64,000 nucleotides of DNA from Pseudarthrobacter oxydans (GCF_030812335.1 NZ_JAUSSN010000005.1:124001-188000); one strand, 5' to 3'; shown: positions 18,131 through 28,003, numbered from the stretch's first letter. Notes: generated from the sequence alone by a model not told the origin. Translations and numbers: made by a program.

Positions 18131-18673
18131 TCACGGGACCCGTGCGAGCGGGAGTTCCATGACGAAGTCGTGTTCCACGGTGCTGCCGAGCCGGAAGGAC
18201 TTGGTGCCGACCTTTCGGAAGCCGGACTTCTCGTAGAACCGGATGGCCCGGGCGTTCTGGCTGTTCACGCCGAGCCAGAGCCCTCGGGCGCCGGCTCCCG
18301 CGGCCGCGCCGATGCTGGCGCGCATCAGTTCGGCCGCGGCGCCGAGCCCGTGGTGGTCGGGGTGGACGTAGCACTTGCTGAGTTCGGTGCACGGCAGTTC
18401 GCCCAGGACCGCGGCCACGTCCGGGTCGCTGGCTGGGCGGGCCACCAGCAGGCTGTAGCCGCGAAGGTCGCCGTCGGCGTCGATCACCAGGACGGTGACG
18501 TCCGGGTCGGCCAGATAGGTGCGGAAGTGGGCCTCGCTGAGGGTGTTGGCCAGGTGCGCCGCGATGTCCTCCGGCCGGGACTCCGGCGGACACGCGAGCG
18601 GGAAGGTGACGGCAGCCAGCGCGGCCAGCCCCCCGGCGTCGTCCGCGGTTGCCTGTCGGATTACATGCGTCAC
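18131..18673 (-). CDS. GNAT family N-acetyltransferase
   Basis: 180 aa. The acetyl-CoA binding segment is VHPDHHGLGAAAELMRASI (about residues 101-119), followed by LGVNSQNARAIRFYEKSGF typical of RimI/PhnO-like GNATs. Its ATG overlaps the TGA of the epimerase gene upstream by 4 bp (ATGA), so it is translated with the sugar operon. Acetylation of a small molecule of that pathway is possible but unproven. Confidence 0.87.
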   Translation of the reverse strand: MTHVIRQATADDAGGLAALAAVTFPLACPPESRPEDIAAHLANTLSEAHFRTYLADPDVTVLVIDADGDLRGYSLLVARPASDPDVAAVLGELPCTELSKCYVHPDHHGLGAAAELMRASIGAAAGAGARGLWLGVNSQNARAIRFYEKSGFRKVGTKSFRLGSTVEHDFVMELPLARVP

Positions 18674-19536
18674 AACGGAATCTCCCGGGACAGGCTGCGA
18701 AGGAAAGCCAGGCCGCTTTCAGCCAGTTCGTCCTGGCTCGGGGCAAGCGGCCGCCAGATCGACGCGGCGACGGCAATGGCGGCATTCTCGACGGTGAAAC
18801 TCTCAATGTTGAGCGGTCCCGTGTAGCCGACTTCATCCAGGACCTGCAGGAAGCCCGTCCAGTCGGTTTGGTCCCCGCCGGGAGCGCCCCGGTCGTTGCC
18901 GCAGACCTGCACATGCACCAGATGCTCTCCGGCGGCCCGGACGGCAGCGGCGACCGAACGCTCCTCGATGTGTAGGTGGTAACTGTCCAGCGCGAGGCCG
19001 ACGCCGTTCCCGAGCAGCGGCCCAAGCGCCTCAAGCGCCTGATCGACCGTATTGATCAGCGATGTTTCGTACCTGTTCAGGGGTTCGATGCCCAGCACGA
19101 CTCCCGCCTCCTGGGCCCGGGCCGCGACGGGCCGGATGTTTCGGCGCAGCTCCGCGTAGGCGTCCCGGCGCTCTTCGGCTGACATCCGCCACACCCCTCC
19201 GGTTTGGGCGTAGAAGGGTCCACAGACAGTCGGCGAACCGATGCTGCCGGCCATGGTGATGCAGGCGGTCAGGTAGGCCTGGGTCCTTTCTACGGAAGCC
19301 GGATCCGTAGCCACCAGGTCCCGCCCCGGCGCCATGGCCCCCACCACGAAAGGCTTCAGCCCGGTTCCCGCGAGTGTCTCCAGCACCGTTCCGGAAGAGA
19401 AGTCGCCCGCGTTTTCCAGCGGGAGTTCGACGGCGTCAAACCCCAGGGCGGCGATTTTCCCCAGCAATCCGGGGAGGCTGGTATCGGTCAAGGGGGATTC
19501 CCAGACCCAGGTGCTGATGCCGATCAGACGCGCCAA
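18670..19536 (-). CDS. Sugar phosphate isomerase/epimerase-type TIM barrel
   Basis: 288 aa. The xylose isomerase-like barrel has the metal ligands at the expected strands: LGIEPLNRYET (Glu, about 152), LALDSYHLHIEE (Asp and His, about 183-188), HVQVCGND (His, about 210) and NIESFT (Glu, about 247). This pattern is closest to the D-tagatose/D-psicose 3-epimerase group, so a keto-sugar epimerase is the best guess. It lies 87 bp after the binding-protein gene of the importer and is coupled to the GNAT gene. Confidence 0.85.
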   Translation of the reverse strand: MARLIGISTWVWESPLTDTSLPGLLGKIAALGFDAVELPLENAGDFSSGTVLETLAGTGLKPFVVGAMAPGRDLVATDPASVERTQAYLTACITMAGSIGSPTVCGPFYAQTGGVWRMSAEERRDAYAELRRNIRPVAARAQEAGVVLGIEPLNRYETSLINTVDQALEALGPLLGNGVGLALDSYHLHIEERSVAAAVRAAGEHLVHVQVCGNDRGAPGGDQTDWTGFLQVLDEVGYTGPLNIESFTVENAAIAVAASIWRPLAPSQDELAESGLAFLRSLSREIPL

Positions 19537-19579
19537 GCTGCCTTCTTTCCATCTGTTGGTCCTGCCTCCAAATCCAGAG

Positions 19580-19614
19580 GCGGTCCCGCGGGGTGAGGGA
19601 ACTCCGGGGACCGC
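19580..19614 (-). terminator. Intercistronic stem-loop after the binding-protein gene
   Basis: GCGGTCCC (19580-19587) pairs with GGGACCGC (19607-19614), without a T-run. It sits between the binding-protein gene and the next gene, where such hairpins often protect the upstream mRNA and raise binding-protein levels. Confidence 0.5.
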
Positions 19615-19623
19615 CGCGCCGCG

Positions 19624-20847
19624 TCAGGGAATCTGCCGCTGCTGCCACACCTCCGGGTAGCCGTCCAGATCCTCGCCGCCGAACTTGGCGTAGTGCCCGC
19701 CGGGCATGCCCTCGTTACGCTGCAGCCACTCGTCCAGTTCGTCTACCAGGATGGGCTCCTGCGGCAGAACCCATTCGGCCGGAATCTGTTCGCCCTTGAA
19801 GATCTTTTCCAGGGCCAGCAGCGGGGTCCGCCACTGGAAGTTGGAGTAGACCGGGGCCATCGCGTCGATCCCGGTCTGCTTCCACTTGGCCAGGAAGCTC
19901 ATCTCATCCTCGCCGGTCATCACGGGCAAGGGCTTGCCGGCATCCTCGAAGGCCTCGAGGGCAGCCACCGCACCGTCGCCGGCGTCCATCCAGACGCCCT
20001 TGACGTCACCTGTGGCCAGTTCATCGGAGATGATCTTCTTGATCTCGGTGGGATCGGCCCCGGTGAAATAGTCCGTGGCCTGGATTCCCTTTTCCTCGAA
20101 GATCTTCTTGGCCGCCGCCCAGCGGTGCTCCAGCACATCGACACCCGGGAGGATGCGAAGGGCCACCACCTTGTCCCCGGACTGAAGCTTCTCACTCAGG
20201 AAAGTTGCGGTGTCGATACCCCAGGCGAATCCGCCGATCGGGTGGATGAAGGTGGTGGCGCATTTGGTCTCCACACCGCGGTCAAACACCACCACGGGCT
20301 TGCCTGTCTGGCAGGCACGTTCGACGGCCTGGGTGAGGGCCGCGGTGGAGTTGGGCGAAATAACGAACGCCCCGCAGTTGCCCTCGGCGATGAAGTAGTC
20401 GATGTCCGCTATTTGGGTGTTGTCGTTGTCTTTGGCATCCCGGGTTTCCATTTCGGAGATGACCCCGGAGCCCTGGAGTGCCTTGAGTTGCTGGTTCATG
20501 GTGATCCAGCCGGTCTGCCGCCAGGGGTTGGAGATGGAGGCGTTGGCGAAGCAGACTTTTTGCGGTCCCTGGGCCGCGAACTTGGACGTGTCCGTCATCG
20601 CGCCCGCGATGTACTGCAGGTAGGGCTGCTCCGGGTCCCCTTCGAAGGTTGCCGAGCGCTGCTGGTTCTGTGTGTCGTAGAGAGCCTGGTCAAACCAGTC
20701 CTGGCTCGCCGGGCTGCTGGCCGCCGGAGAACCGGTGCCGGCTCCCGTCGTTTCGGTGACGGACGGATCTGTAGTGGTGCATGCGGTCAGGGCCACCAGC
20801 GGCAATGCTGCGGCAAGGGCGATCGCGCGGACAGAGTTATTGCGCAT
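19624..20847 (-). CDS. Sugar ABC transporter substrate-binding lipoprotein
   Basis: 407 aa. A lipoprotein signal ends in LVALTAC (C23), so it is anchored outside the membrane. The mature part is a periplasmic-binding-protein type 1 fold of the ribose/galactose class (GNCGAFVISPNSTAALTQAV, later VWMDAGDGAVAALEAFEDAG). It delivers a sugar or polyol to the two permeases encoded upstream. Its ATG shares one base with the stop of the preceding permease (TGATG). It is the last gene of the transporter block, an order opposite to many rbs operons. Confidence 0.92.
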   Translation of the reverse strand: MRNNSVRAIALAAALPLVALTACTTTDPSVTETTGAGTGSPAASSPASQDWFDQALYDTQNQQRSATFEGDPEQPYLQYIAGAMTDTSKFAAQGPQKVCFANASISNPWRQTGWITMNQQLKALQGSGVISEMETRDAKDNDNTQIADIDYFIAEGNCGAFVISPNSTAALTQAVERACQTGKPVVVFDRGVETKCATTFIHPIGGFAWGIDTATFLSEKLQSGDKVVALRILPGVDVLEHRWAAAKKIFEEKGIQATDYFTGADPTEIKKIISDELATGDVKGVWMDAGDGAVAALEAFEDAGKPLPVMTGEDEMSFLAKWKQTGIDAMAPVYSNFQWRTPLLALEKIFKGEQIPAEWVLPQEPILVDELDEWLQRNEGMPGGHYAKFGGEDLDGYPEVWQQRQIP

Positions 20848-21959
20848 CAGACTCTTTCTCCTCCTTGTTCGGTGCCCTCGGCGGGCGGTGGTGCTGCGGC
20901 CAACTGGTGCTGTTCGTCATGGGCAGCGGAACTCGCTCCTTTGCGCTTGCGCTGCCATGACTGGGATGCTGCGGCCACAGCGATGATGATGATGGCTCCC
21001 TGGACCGTGTCCCGCCACGTCGCAGGGACACCCATGAAGTTCAGGAGGGTGAACAGCGACTCGAGGGCGAATGCCCCCGCTGCGGCGGACAGGACCCAGC
21101 CGCGCCCGCCGCCCAGCACAACGCCCCCGAGAACAACGGCGGTGATCGCGGTGAACTCGTACCCGCGCCCCACCGACGGATGCACACCCGCATAGCCCAC
21201 GAGCAGGATGCCAGCCACGGTGGCCGACAGCGATGAAATCATAAAGGCGCGCGTGCGCACCCACCAGACCCGGGAGCCGGCCAGTGCCGCCGCCGCAGGA
21301 TTGTCTCCGACCGCGATGAGCATGCGGCCGAAGGGGCGGCGCATCAGTATGAACGCCGCGACCGCCAGGGCGGTCAGGATAAGGACCGGGTAGGGAATGA
21401 TGTCCAGGACCGGAACGTCACGGATGCCGCCGCGTCCGATCTGCCGGAAGCTGTCCGCAGGGTTGCCCTGGGCCGCGCCGCCGGTCCAGTAGAGGACCAG
21501 CCCGAGCAGCGCCAGCATCATGCCCAGCGTGACAATGAAACTTGGGACCTGCAGCAGGGTGGTGATCAGCCCGTTCACCAGCCCGATGAAGGCACCCAGC
21601 ACCAGCATCAGGACGAGCACGGGGATCACCTTGGAATCGTCCTGCCCGATCAGGTTGCCGGCGACGATGACCTGCATCGTCACGACGGAGCCCATCGACA
21701 GGTCGAATTCCCCGCCGACAATGACGAAGTACTGGCCGATGGCGGCGATGGCAATGGGGGCAGTCCTGCCGACGAACCGGATGAAGGAGCTCGGCTCCCC
21801 GAAGGACGGGTTCAGCACAATGATGGCGGCCAGGAGCCCGATCAGCAGGATGAAGACGGCGCCGCCGGGGGTGCGCATGGCGCGCAGGAGCCGCTCGGAA
21901 CGGCTGGCACGGTTCTGCTTGAGAATCGCGCTGCGGTCGGAGTTCAGTGCCGTACTCAT
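20847..21959 (-). CDS. Sugar ABC transporter permease (RbsC type), second of two
   Basis: 370 aa with about nine to ten membrane helices. RbsC-family features include FVIVGGEFDLSMGSVV and GRGYEFTAITAVVLGGVVLG. The cytoplasmic N-terminus is about 30 residues; the C-terminus has a charged tail (KRKGASSAAHDEQHQ). Its ATG overlaps the other permease stop by 4 bp. Confidence 0.92.
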   Translation of the reverse strand: MSTALNSDRSAILKQNRASRSERLLRAMRTPGGAVFILLIGLLAAIIVLNPSFGEPSSFIRFVGRTAPIAIAAIGQYFVIVGGEFDLSMGSVVTMQVIVAGNLIGQDDSKVIPVLVLMLVLGAFIGLVNGLITTLLQVPSFIVTLGMMLALLGLVLYWTGGAAQGNPADSFRQIGRGGIRDVPVLDIIPYPVLILTALAVAAFILMRRPFGRMLIAVGDNPAAAALAGSRVWWVRTRAFMISSLSATVAGILLVGYAGVHPSVGRGYEFTAITAVVLGGVVLGGGRGWVLSAAAGAFALESLFTLLNFMGVPATWRDTVQGAIIIIAVAAASQSWQRKRKGASSAAHDEQHQLAAAPPPAEGTEQGGERV

Positions 21960-22993
21960 GGCCCCTCCACCGGCACGGGCCGGGCAGCGGGCGTCTCCGT
22001 CGAGCCTTTCGCCGGGAACCGTTCCGGTCTGCTGACGATCCGGCGCCGGGCATAAACGGCGACGGCGGCGACGATCACCACGCCCCTGACCACGTCCTTC
22101 AGGAACGGGTTGACCTGCATGACGGACATGATGTTGTCCAGCATGGCAAAGATCAGCACGCCGCCAAGGGTGCCGGTGATGGTCCCCTTGCCGCCGGAGA
22201 GCAACGTCCCGCCGAGCACAACCGCCGCGATGGAGAGCAGATCGTAGCCGCCCTGGGAACCCACGGTGGGACTGCCGACACCCAGCCGGCTGGCCAGGAG
22301 CAGTCCTGCCATCCCTGCCAGGACAGAGCAGATGACGTGCGCCGTAATCACCGGCACGTCAACGCGGATTCCGGAGGTACGGGCCACGGCGATGTCGCCG
22401 CCGACAGCGTACAGATGGTGCCCGACGCGTGTGCGGTGCAGGAGCAGCATGGCCAGGCCCGCGCAGGCCAGCATGATGATCGTGGAGATCGGGACGGGGC
22501 CGATCCCCGTGGCTCCGACGAGGCGGAACTCCAGCGGTGTCTGGCCGAAGCTGCCCTTGAAATTGGTGGCGAGGTAGCCGCTGATAATCAGGCCCACGCC
22601 CAGCGTGGCGATGAATCCGTGCACGTTCAGCCGGGCGACGATGAGCCCGTTCGCGAGTCCGATGACCGCGGCCGTCCCCAGCGTCAGCAGGACTGCGGAC
22701 AGGATGTTGTTGGGGTTGTTCGCCATCACCCCGGCGGCGATGAGGCTGGCCAGGCTGGTGACATAGGGGACGGAGAGGTCCAGGCTGCCCGCCAGGATGA
22801 CCAGTGTCTGCCCGATCGCGATGAAGCCCAACACGCTGGTCCCGGTCAGGATGCTCGAGATGTTCCCGGGACTGAAAAAACTCCGTCCGATCGAATTCAC
22901 CAGCACAACACCCAATATGAGTGTCGCCAGCGCCACGAGGTAGACGATCTGGGTGGAGGACAGCCGCTGGAAGAAGCCTGCTCGCCGTGTCAT
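21956..22993 (-). CDS. Sugar ABC transporter permease (RbsC type), first of two
   Basis: 345 aa with about nine to ten membrane helices. The family signature is visible as LVILAGSLDLSVPYVTSLAS and the C-terminal GGYDLLSIAAVVLGGTLLSG. It forms a heterodimeric channel with the next gene product. The ATG overlaps the stop of the ATPase gene by 4 bp (ATGA). Confidence 0.92.
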   Translation of the reverse strand: MTRRAGFFQRLSSTQIVYLVALATLILGVVLVNSIGRSFFSPGNISSILTGTSVLGFIAIGQTLVILAGSLDLSVPYVTSLASLIAAGVMANNPNNILSAVLLTLGTAAVIGLANGLIVARLNVHGFIATLGVGLIISGYLATNFKGSFGQTPLEFRLVGATGIGPVPISTIIMLACAGLAMLLLHRTRVGHHLYAVGGDIAVARTSGIRVDVPVITAHVICSVLAGMAGLLLASRLGVGSPTVGSQGGYDLLSIAAVVLGGTLLSGGKGTITGTLGGVLIFAMLDNIMSVMQVNPFLKDVVRGVVIVAAVAVYARRRIVSRPERFPAKGSTETPAARPVPVEGP

Positions 22994-24585
22994 GACTCTC
23001 CTTCGGGTGCAGTCCTGGCGCCGGTTCCCAGCTGCAGGACGGCTTCTTCTGACGTTCCGGCGGGCAGCTCACCGACGAGCCGGCCATCACGCATCACCAG
23101 GATCCGGTCCGACATGCCGATGACTTCCGGGAGTTCACTGGACACCATCAGGATGGCTTTGCCCTCCGCCGCGAGCTGGCGCATCAGCCGGTAGACGGCC
23201 ACCTTGGCGCCAACGTCAATGCCGCGGGTGGGTTCGTCCAGCAGCACAAGCCGGGGACGGATTGCGAGCCATTTGGCGAGGACCACTTTTTGCTGGTTGC
23301 CGCCCGACAGGTACTGCACCTCCTGGTCCAGGTCACGGGCTATGACTTCCAGGGAGGAGAACACGCCCGGGATCTCGGTCTTGACGGCTTTTGTGCGGCC
23401 CGGGAAAACCGACCGGATCACACTGAGTGCGTTGTCCAGGATGGACTGGTTCAGGCTCAGGCCTTCCGCTTTGCGGTCCTCTGTGATCAGGGCCATCCGT
23501 GCCCGCACGCCCTGGCGGGGTGATTTGGGCAGCAGTTCCGCGCCGGCCATCTTCATCGTCCCGCGGGTGAAGGGTGCGGCGCCGAAGATGCCGTGGAGCA
23601 GTTCTGTGCGGCCGGACCCCTGAAGTCCTGCCAGACCGACTATCTCGCCCGGCCGAATGCTGAGGCTAATCCCGTCCAGCTGGCCGTTTCCGGCGCCCTG
23701 CAGCTCGAGGATCGGCTCCTCGGTAACGCCGTCGGCGGCCGCGTTCTCCCGGGGTAATTTCTCCGGGAAGAACGCCGAGATGGGCCGGCCCACCATCAGC
23801 CGGACGAGTTGGGCATCGTCCAGTTCGGACGCTGGCCGGGTGCTGACCACCTTGCCGTCTTTCAGGACGGTGATGACGTCACAGAGGTCGAACACTTCGC
23901 GGAGGCGGTGGGAGACGTAGAGGATGGCCGTTCCACGTTCACGGAGGCGTGCCACGATCCCGTAGAGAAGTTCAACCTCGGCACCCGCCAAGGCTGCCGT
24001 GGGCTCGTCCATGGAGATGATCCGCGCGTCATAGCTGACCGCCTTCGCGATCTCCACGACCTGTTGTTCAGCCACCGTCAGGCTCCGCACCTGCCCGGTG
24101 GGCCGGATGGCGGTGATCCCCAAGGATTCAAGAAGCTCCTCCGTTTTGGAGTTCATCAGGGCTTTGTTCACCAGCAGTCCGCGGCGCGGCTCCCGGCCCA
24201 GATAGATGTTCTCGGCCACCGTCCGGTCCGGCAGAAGGTTGAACTCCTGGAACACGGATGACAGCCCGGCTTCGTGGGCCTTGGTGGGGTGGCTGAAGTG
24301 AACTTCCTTGCCCTCCAGGAGGACGGTTCCGGCGTCGGGCTGGTACACGCCGGCCAGGACTTTCATCAGGGTGGACTTTCCGGCGCCGTTTTCTCCCATG
24401 AGCCCGTGCACCTGGCCGCGGTGAAGGCTTAGATGGGCGTTTTCCAGCACGGGGATCCCGAAAAAACTTTTGGTCAGTCCGCGGACTTCCAGGATTGGCG
24501 GGGGTGCCGGCTCGTCGGAATGGAGCGTCTCGGAAGCAGGCACGGCATCAGTTTCGTTGTGGTTCTCCATCGATGCGTCCTCCAC
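22990..24585 (-). CDS. Sugar ABC transporter ATP-binding protein (RbsA type, two ABC domains)
   Basis: 531 aa. Domain 1 (about 30-270) has Walker A GENGAGKST, signature LTVAEQQVVEIAKAV and Walker B IISMDEPTAAL. Domain 2 (about 285-525) has the degenerate Walker A GLQGSGRTE, signature LSGGNQQKVVLAKWL and LVLLDEPTRGIDVGAK. The unequal pair is normal for RbsA/MglA proteins. Its ATG is 54 bp after the epimerase stop; the block continues into the two permeases by 4-nt overlaps. Confidence 0.95.
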   Translation of the reverse strand: MEDASMENHNETDAVPASETLHSDEPAPPPILEVRGLTKSFFGIPVLENAHLSLHRGQVHGLMGENGAGKSTLMKVLAGVYQPDAGTVLLEGKEVHFSHPTKAHEAGLSSVFQEFNLLPDRTVAENIYLGREPRRGLLVNKALMNSKTEELLESLGITAIRPTGQVRSLTVAEQQVVEIAKAVSYDARIISMDEPTAALAGAEVELLYGIVARLRERGTAILYVSHRLREVFDLCDVITVLKDGKVVSTRPASELDDAQLVRLMVGRPISAFFPEKLPRENAAADGVTEEPILELQGAGNGQLDGISLSIRPGEIVGLAGLQGSGRTELLHGIFGAAPFTRGTMKMAGAELLPKSPRQGVRARMALITEDRKAEGLSLNQSILDNALSVIRSVFPGRTKAVKTEIPGVFSSLEVIARDLDQEVQYLSGGNQQKVVLAKWLAIRPRLVLLDEPTRGIDVGAKVAVYRLMRQLAAEGKAILMVSSELPEVIGMSDRILVMRDGRLVGELPAGTSEEAVLQLGTGARTAPEGES

Positions 24586-24639
24586 GAGCTAACTGTTACA
24601 GGGGCCGTTCTGATCCGTCAAGGAATAAACGGGTGGTCA

Positions 24640-25659
24640 CTATTGCGGGTTTACCGCCCCGTCCTTGGCGCTGAAGGCGGCGTCGAAGGCGGTGTTCGAC
24701 GCCGGGAAGTCGTACTTTTTGAGGTTGGCGAGTGCTTCGGGGGCGCCGTGGAGGCGGTCCATGCCGGCGTCTTCCCATTCGACGGAGATGGGGCCGTCAT
24801 AGCCGATCGCGGCCAGGGCGCGGAAGGACGATTCCCAGGGCACGTCGCCGCGGCCGGCGGAGACGAAGTCCCAGCCCCGGCGCGGGTCGCCCCAGGGCAG
24901 GTGGGAGCCCATGACGGTGTTCCGGCCGGTGGGGCGAAGCTTCGTGTCTTTGCAGTCCACGTGGTAGATCCGGTCCTTGAAGTCCCAGATAAAGGAGACC
25001 GGGTCGATGCCCTGCCACATGAAGTGGGAGGGGTCCCAGTTCAGCCCGAACGCCTCGCGGTGGCCGATCGCTTCGAGGGTGCGGACGGTGGTCCAGTAGT
25101 CGTAGGCGATCTCGGAGGGGTGGACCTCGTGGGCGAAGCGGACGCCGCATTCGTCGAAGACGTCCAGGATCGGGTTCCAGCGGTCGGCGAAGTCCTGGTA
25201 GCCGGCCTCGATCACCGACACGGGGACGGGCGGGAACATCGCGACGTACTGCCAGATGGAGGAGCCGGTGAACCCGACGACGGTGTCGACGCCGAGGGCG
25301 CGGGCGAGCCGGGCGGTGTGCTGCATTTCCTCGGCGGCGCGGGTGCGGACGCCTTCGGGGTCGCCGTCGCCCCAGACTCTGGTCCCGACGATGGCCTCGT
25401 GGCGGAAGTCGATGGGGTCATCGCAGACGGCCTGGCCCTTGAGGTGGTTGGAGATGGCCCAGACCTTGAGATTGTATTTCTCCAACACGGCGAGTTTGGA
25501 CTCGACGTAGCCGGGATCGTCCCAGCGCCAGGCGTCCAGGTGGTCCCCGGAGACGGCGATTTCCAGGCCGTCGTACCCCCACCCGGAAGCCAGGCGCGCG
25601 ACTTCCTCGAACGGCAGGTCGGCCCACTGGCCGGTGAACAGGGTGTACGGGCGGGCCAT
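24640..25659 (-). CDS. TIM-barrel sugar phosphate isomerase/epimerase family protein
   Basis: 339 aa, start ATG after AAGGAG. Barrel metal sites are FAHEVHPSEIAYDY, GLNWDPSHFMWQGIDP, IYHVDCKDTKL and ISVEWEDAGMD. The D-x-SH-x-x-W-Q motif is shared with the TIM barrel at 45750, marking the same subfamily in both carbohydrate clusters. Such proteins act on oxidised (keto) sugars by epimerisation, isomerisation or elimination. It ends just upstream of the importer genes and starts two bases after the Gfo/Idh/MocA gene. Confidence 0.87.
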   Translation of the reverse strand: MARPYTLFTGQWADLPFEEVARLASGWGYDGLEIAVSGDHLDAWRWDDPGYVESKLAVLEKYNLKVWAISNHLKGQAVCDDPIDFRHEAIVGTRVWGDGDPEGVRTRAAEEMQHTARLARALGVDTVVGFTGSSIWQYVAMFPPVPVSVIEAGYQDFADRWNPILDVFDECGVRFAHEVHPSEIAYDYWTTVRTLEAIGHREAFGLNWDPSHFMWQGIDPVSFIWDFKDRIYHVDCKDTKLRPTGRNTVMGSHLPWGDPRRGWDFVSAGRGDVPWESSFRALAAIGYDGPISVEWEDAGMDRLHGAPEALANLKKYDFPASNTAFDAAFSAKDGAVNPQ

Positions 25660-25660
25660 G

Positions 25661-26857
25661 TCAGGCTCCTTCGGTGGCAACGGGGGCAGCGGTAGCGGGG
25701 GAGTTGTCCAGCCGGACCATGGAGCTTCCGGCCGCGGCGCTTTCCGCGACTGCGGCGAGAATGCGCTGGACAGCCAGTCCGTCCTGGAACGACGGCGAAG
25801 GCTGGGCTCCGGTGTCAATCGCCACGAGGAAGTCCCGGATTTCGTGCGTAAAGGTGTGTTCCCAGCCGATGATGTGGCCCTGCGGCCACCAGGCAGCCAT
25901 ATAGGGGTGGTCCGGTTCGTTGACCGGGATGCGCCGGAACCCCTGCTCCCGGGCCGGAGCAGTGGCGTCCAGGAAGTCGAGTTCATTCAAGTTCTCAAGG
26001 TCGAAGAGGATGGCGCCTTTATCGCCGTATATTTCGATTTTGAGGGAGTTCTTCTGTCCAGTGGCCACCCGCGAGACTTCAATCGAGGCGATGGCCCCGG
26101 ACGCAAGCGTCAGCGTCGCCCAGGCGGCGTCGTCGACCGTCACCTCTTCCAGCCCGCGGGCGCCCGGCCGGTGCGAGGTGAAAGTGTGCAGCCGGCCGGA
26201 AACGTCGGTGACCCGGTCTGCGAGCAGGAACAGCACCTGGTCGATGGCGTGCGAGGCGATGTCGCCCAGCGCCCCGGATCCGGCCGTGTCCTTCTGCAGC
26301 CGCCACGTCATGGGCGTTTCCGGGTTTACCAGCCAGTCTTGCAGATAGGCCGCCCGGACCTGCCGGATCGCGCCCAGCCTGCCCTCCGAGATCAGCTCTC
26401 GGGCCAGGGCCAAGGCGGGGACCCGGCGATAGTTGAAACCGACCATTGACTGGACGCCGCGGGACTGCGCCTCGCGGGCGGCCGCGGCCATGGCTTCGGC
26501 CTCGGCGAGGGTGTTGGCCAGCGGCTTCTCCACGAGCACGTGCTTGCCCGCGGCGAGGGCGGCGAGGGCGATCTCGGCATGCATATAGCCAGGGGTGCAG
26601 AGGTCCACGACGTGGATGTCGTCGCGGTCCATGACCGCTCTCCAGTCCGTGGCGGACTCCGCCCAGCCGTACTTCGTCGCGGCTGCGGCGACTCCCTCCG
26701 GGTCCCGCCCGACGATGACCCGCTGTTCGAAGGCCGGAACGTCGAAGTAGCTGGCCACATTGCGCCAGGCGTTCGAGTGGGCCTTGCCCATGAAGGCGTA
26801 GCCGATCATGGCCACACCGAGCGGGGGCCGGCCGTGCGTGGATCCCTGTGGATGCAT
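25661..26857 (-). CDS. Gfo/Idh/MocA family oxidoreductase
   Basis: 398 aa. N-terminal Rossmann motif VAMIGYAFMGKAHSNAWR binds NAD(P); the catalytic Lys lies in VLVEKPLA (about residue 109) and the second catalytic motif is GALGDIASHAIDQV (Asp/His, about 210-216). It should oxidise a hydroxyl of a sugar, glycoside or inositol reversibly. The general pattern resembles levoglucosan dehydrogenase-like enzymes known in Pseudarthrobacter, but this assignment is a hypothesis. It lies 9 bp from the next upstream gene. Confidence 0.88.
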   Translation of the reverse strand: MHPQGSTHGRPPLGVAMIGYAFMGKAHSNAWRNVASYFDVPAFEQRVIVGRDPEGVAAAATKYGWAESATDWRAVMDRDDIHVVDLCTPGYMHAEIALAALAAGKHVLVEKPLANTLAEAEAMAAAAREAQSRGVQSMVGFNYRRVPALALARELISEGRLGAIRQVRAAYLQDWLVNPETPMTWRLQKDTAGSGALGDIASHAIDQVLFLLADRVTDVSGRLHTFTSHRPGARGLEEVTVDDAAWATLTLASGAIASIEVSRVATGQKNSLKIEIYGDKGAILFDLENLNELDFLDATAPAREQGFRRIPVNEPDHPYMAAWWPQGHIIGWEHTFTHEIRDFLVAIDTGAQPSPSFQDGLAVQRILAAVAESAAAGSSMVRLDNSPATAAPVATEGA

Positions 26858-26866
26858 AGTCAGCCC

Positions 26867-28003
26867 CTAAAGGGTGGAAAGGGTCGGATCCCAGTCCTCG
26901 GGGAGGGCCGGAATCTGGGCGACGGAGCTTTCGACCTCCACGAAGGCGCGGGTATCGATCGACTCGGAAATGGAGGCCATGGTGTCGAGGATGTGGAACG
27001 CCAGCTCACCCGGTGCCCGGTGCGGCCGGCCCGCGCGGATGGCGCGGGCCATTTCCAGCACGCCGGCGCCGCGGCTGGCGGTGGAGCCCACTGACGGGAC
27101 GGTGGTCCAGTCATCCGCGCCGAGCGCGCAGATCCGGATATCGCCGTCGAAATTGTTCGGATCCGGCAGCGCGATGGTGGCGTCGGAACCAGTGATCTCC
27201 ACGAAGCCGGCACGCTTGAACGGGGAATCGAAGCTGAAGATGCTCTGTCCGGACTCGCCGCCTTCAAACTCCAGGATGGAGCTGACGTGCGTCGGGACGG
27301 TGACGGCGAATTCCTCGCCGGCTTTGGGCCCGGAGCCGATGACGCGTGTTTCGCGGGATTTGGAGCCGAACGCCGCGACCCGGCGGACGCTGCCGAAGGT
27401 CTGGACGAGGGTGGTGAGGTAATACGGTCCAATGTCGAACAGGGGTCCGGCGCCGTCCTGGAACAGGAAGGCGGGGTTCGGGTGCCAGGATTCCGGACCG
27501 GGAGACTGCATCAGGGTCAGGGCGGTCAGCGGTGTGCCGATGTCGCCGCGTTCGATCATCCGGCGCGCCGTTTGCAGCCCCGCACCGAGGAAAGTGTCGG
27601 GGGCGCAGCCGAGGCGGACGCCGGCGGAATCGGCTGCCTTAAGCAGCCCGCGGCCGCTTTCCCGGTCCAGCGAGAAGGGCTTCTCGCTCCAGACGTGTTT
27701 GCCGGCGTTGACGGCCTGGGTGGCCACCTCGACATGCGCCGCCGGTATGGTCAGATTGATGACGATCTCCACTTCGGGGTTGCCGAGAACAGCGTCGACT
27801 CCGCCGTGTGTGTCAATCCCGTACTCGGCGGCGCGGGCGGCGGCGGCGGCCTCGAAGAGATCTCCGATCGCCACGACCCTGACGTCCGGGAAGCTCGTGA
27901 GGTTGTCCAGGTACTCCTTGCTGATGACTCCTGCGCCGATGATGCCGACGCCGACAGGCCCGGATCCGGAGGGGCCGAAGGCGGCTCCCGCTGCGTGGTT
28001 CAT
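26867..28003 (-). CDS. Gfo/Idh/MocA family oxidoreductase (GPYY variant)
   Basis: 378 aa. Rossmann motif VGIIGAGVISKEYLDNL, catalytic Lys in VWSEKPFSLD and the second motif FDIGPYYLTTLV. The usual His of the D-x-x-x-H-x-x-D motif is replaced by the GPYY form, a recognised subgroup, so it probably acts on a different substrate or step from its neighbour. Its ATG overlaps the preceding epimerase stop by 4 bp. Confidence 0.87.
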   Translation of the reverse strand: MNHAAGAAFGPSGSGPVGVGIIGAGVISKEYLDNLTSFPDVRVVAIGDLFEAAAAARAAEYGIDTHGGVDAVLGNPEVEIVINLTIPAAHVEVATQAVNAGKHVWSEKPFSLDRESGRGLLKAADSAGVRLGCAPDTFLGAGLQTARRMIERGDIGTPLTALTLMQSPGPESWHPNPAFLFQDGAGPLFDIGPYYLTTLVQTFGSVRRVAAFGSKSRETRVIGSGPKAGEEFAVTVPTHVSSILEFEGGESGQSIFSFDSPFKRAGFVEITGSDATIALPDPNNFDGDIRICALGADDWTTVPSVGSTASRGAGVLEMARAIRAGRPHRAPGELAFHILDTMASISESIDTRAFVEVESSVAQIPALPEDWDPTLSTL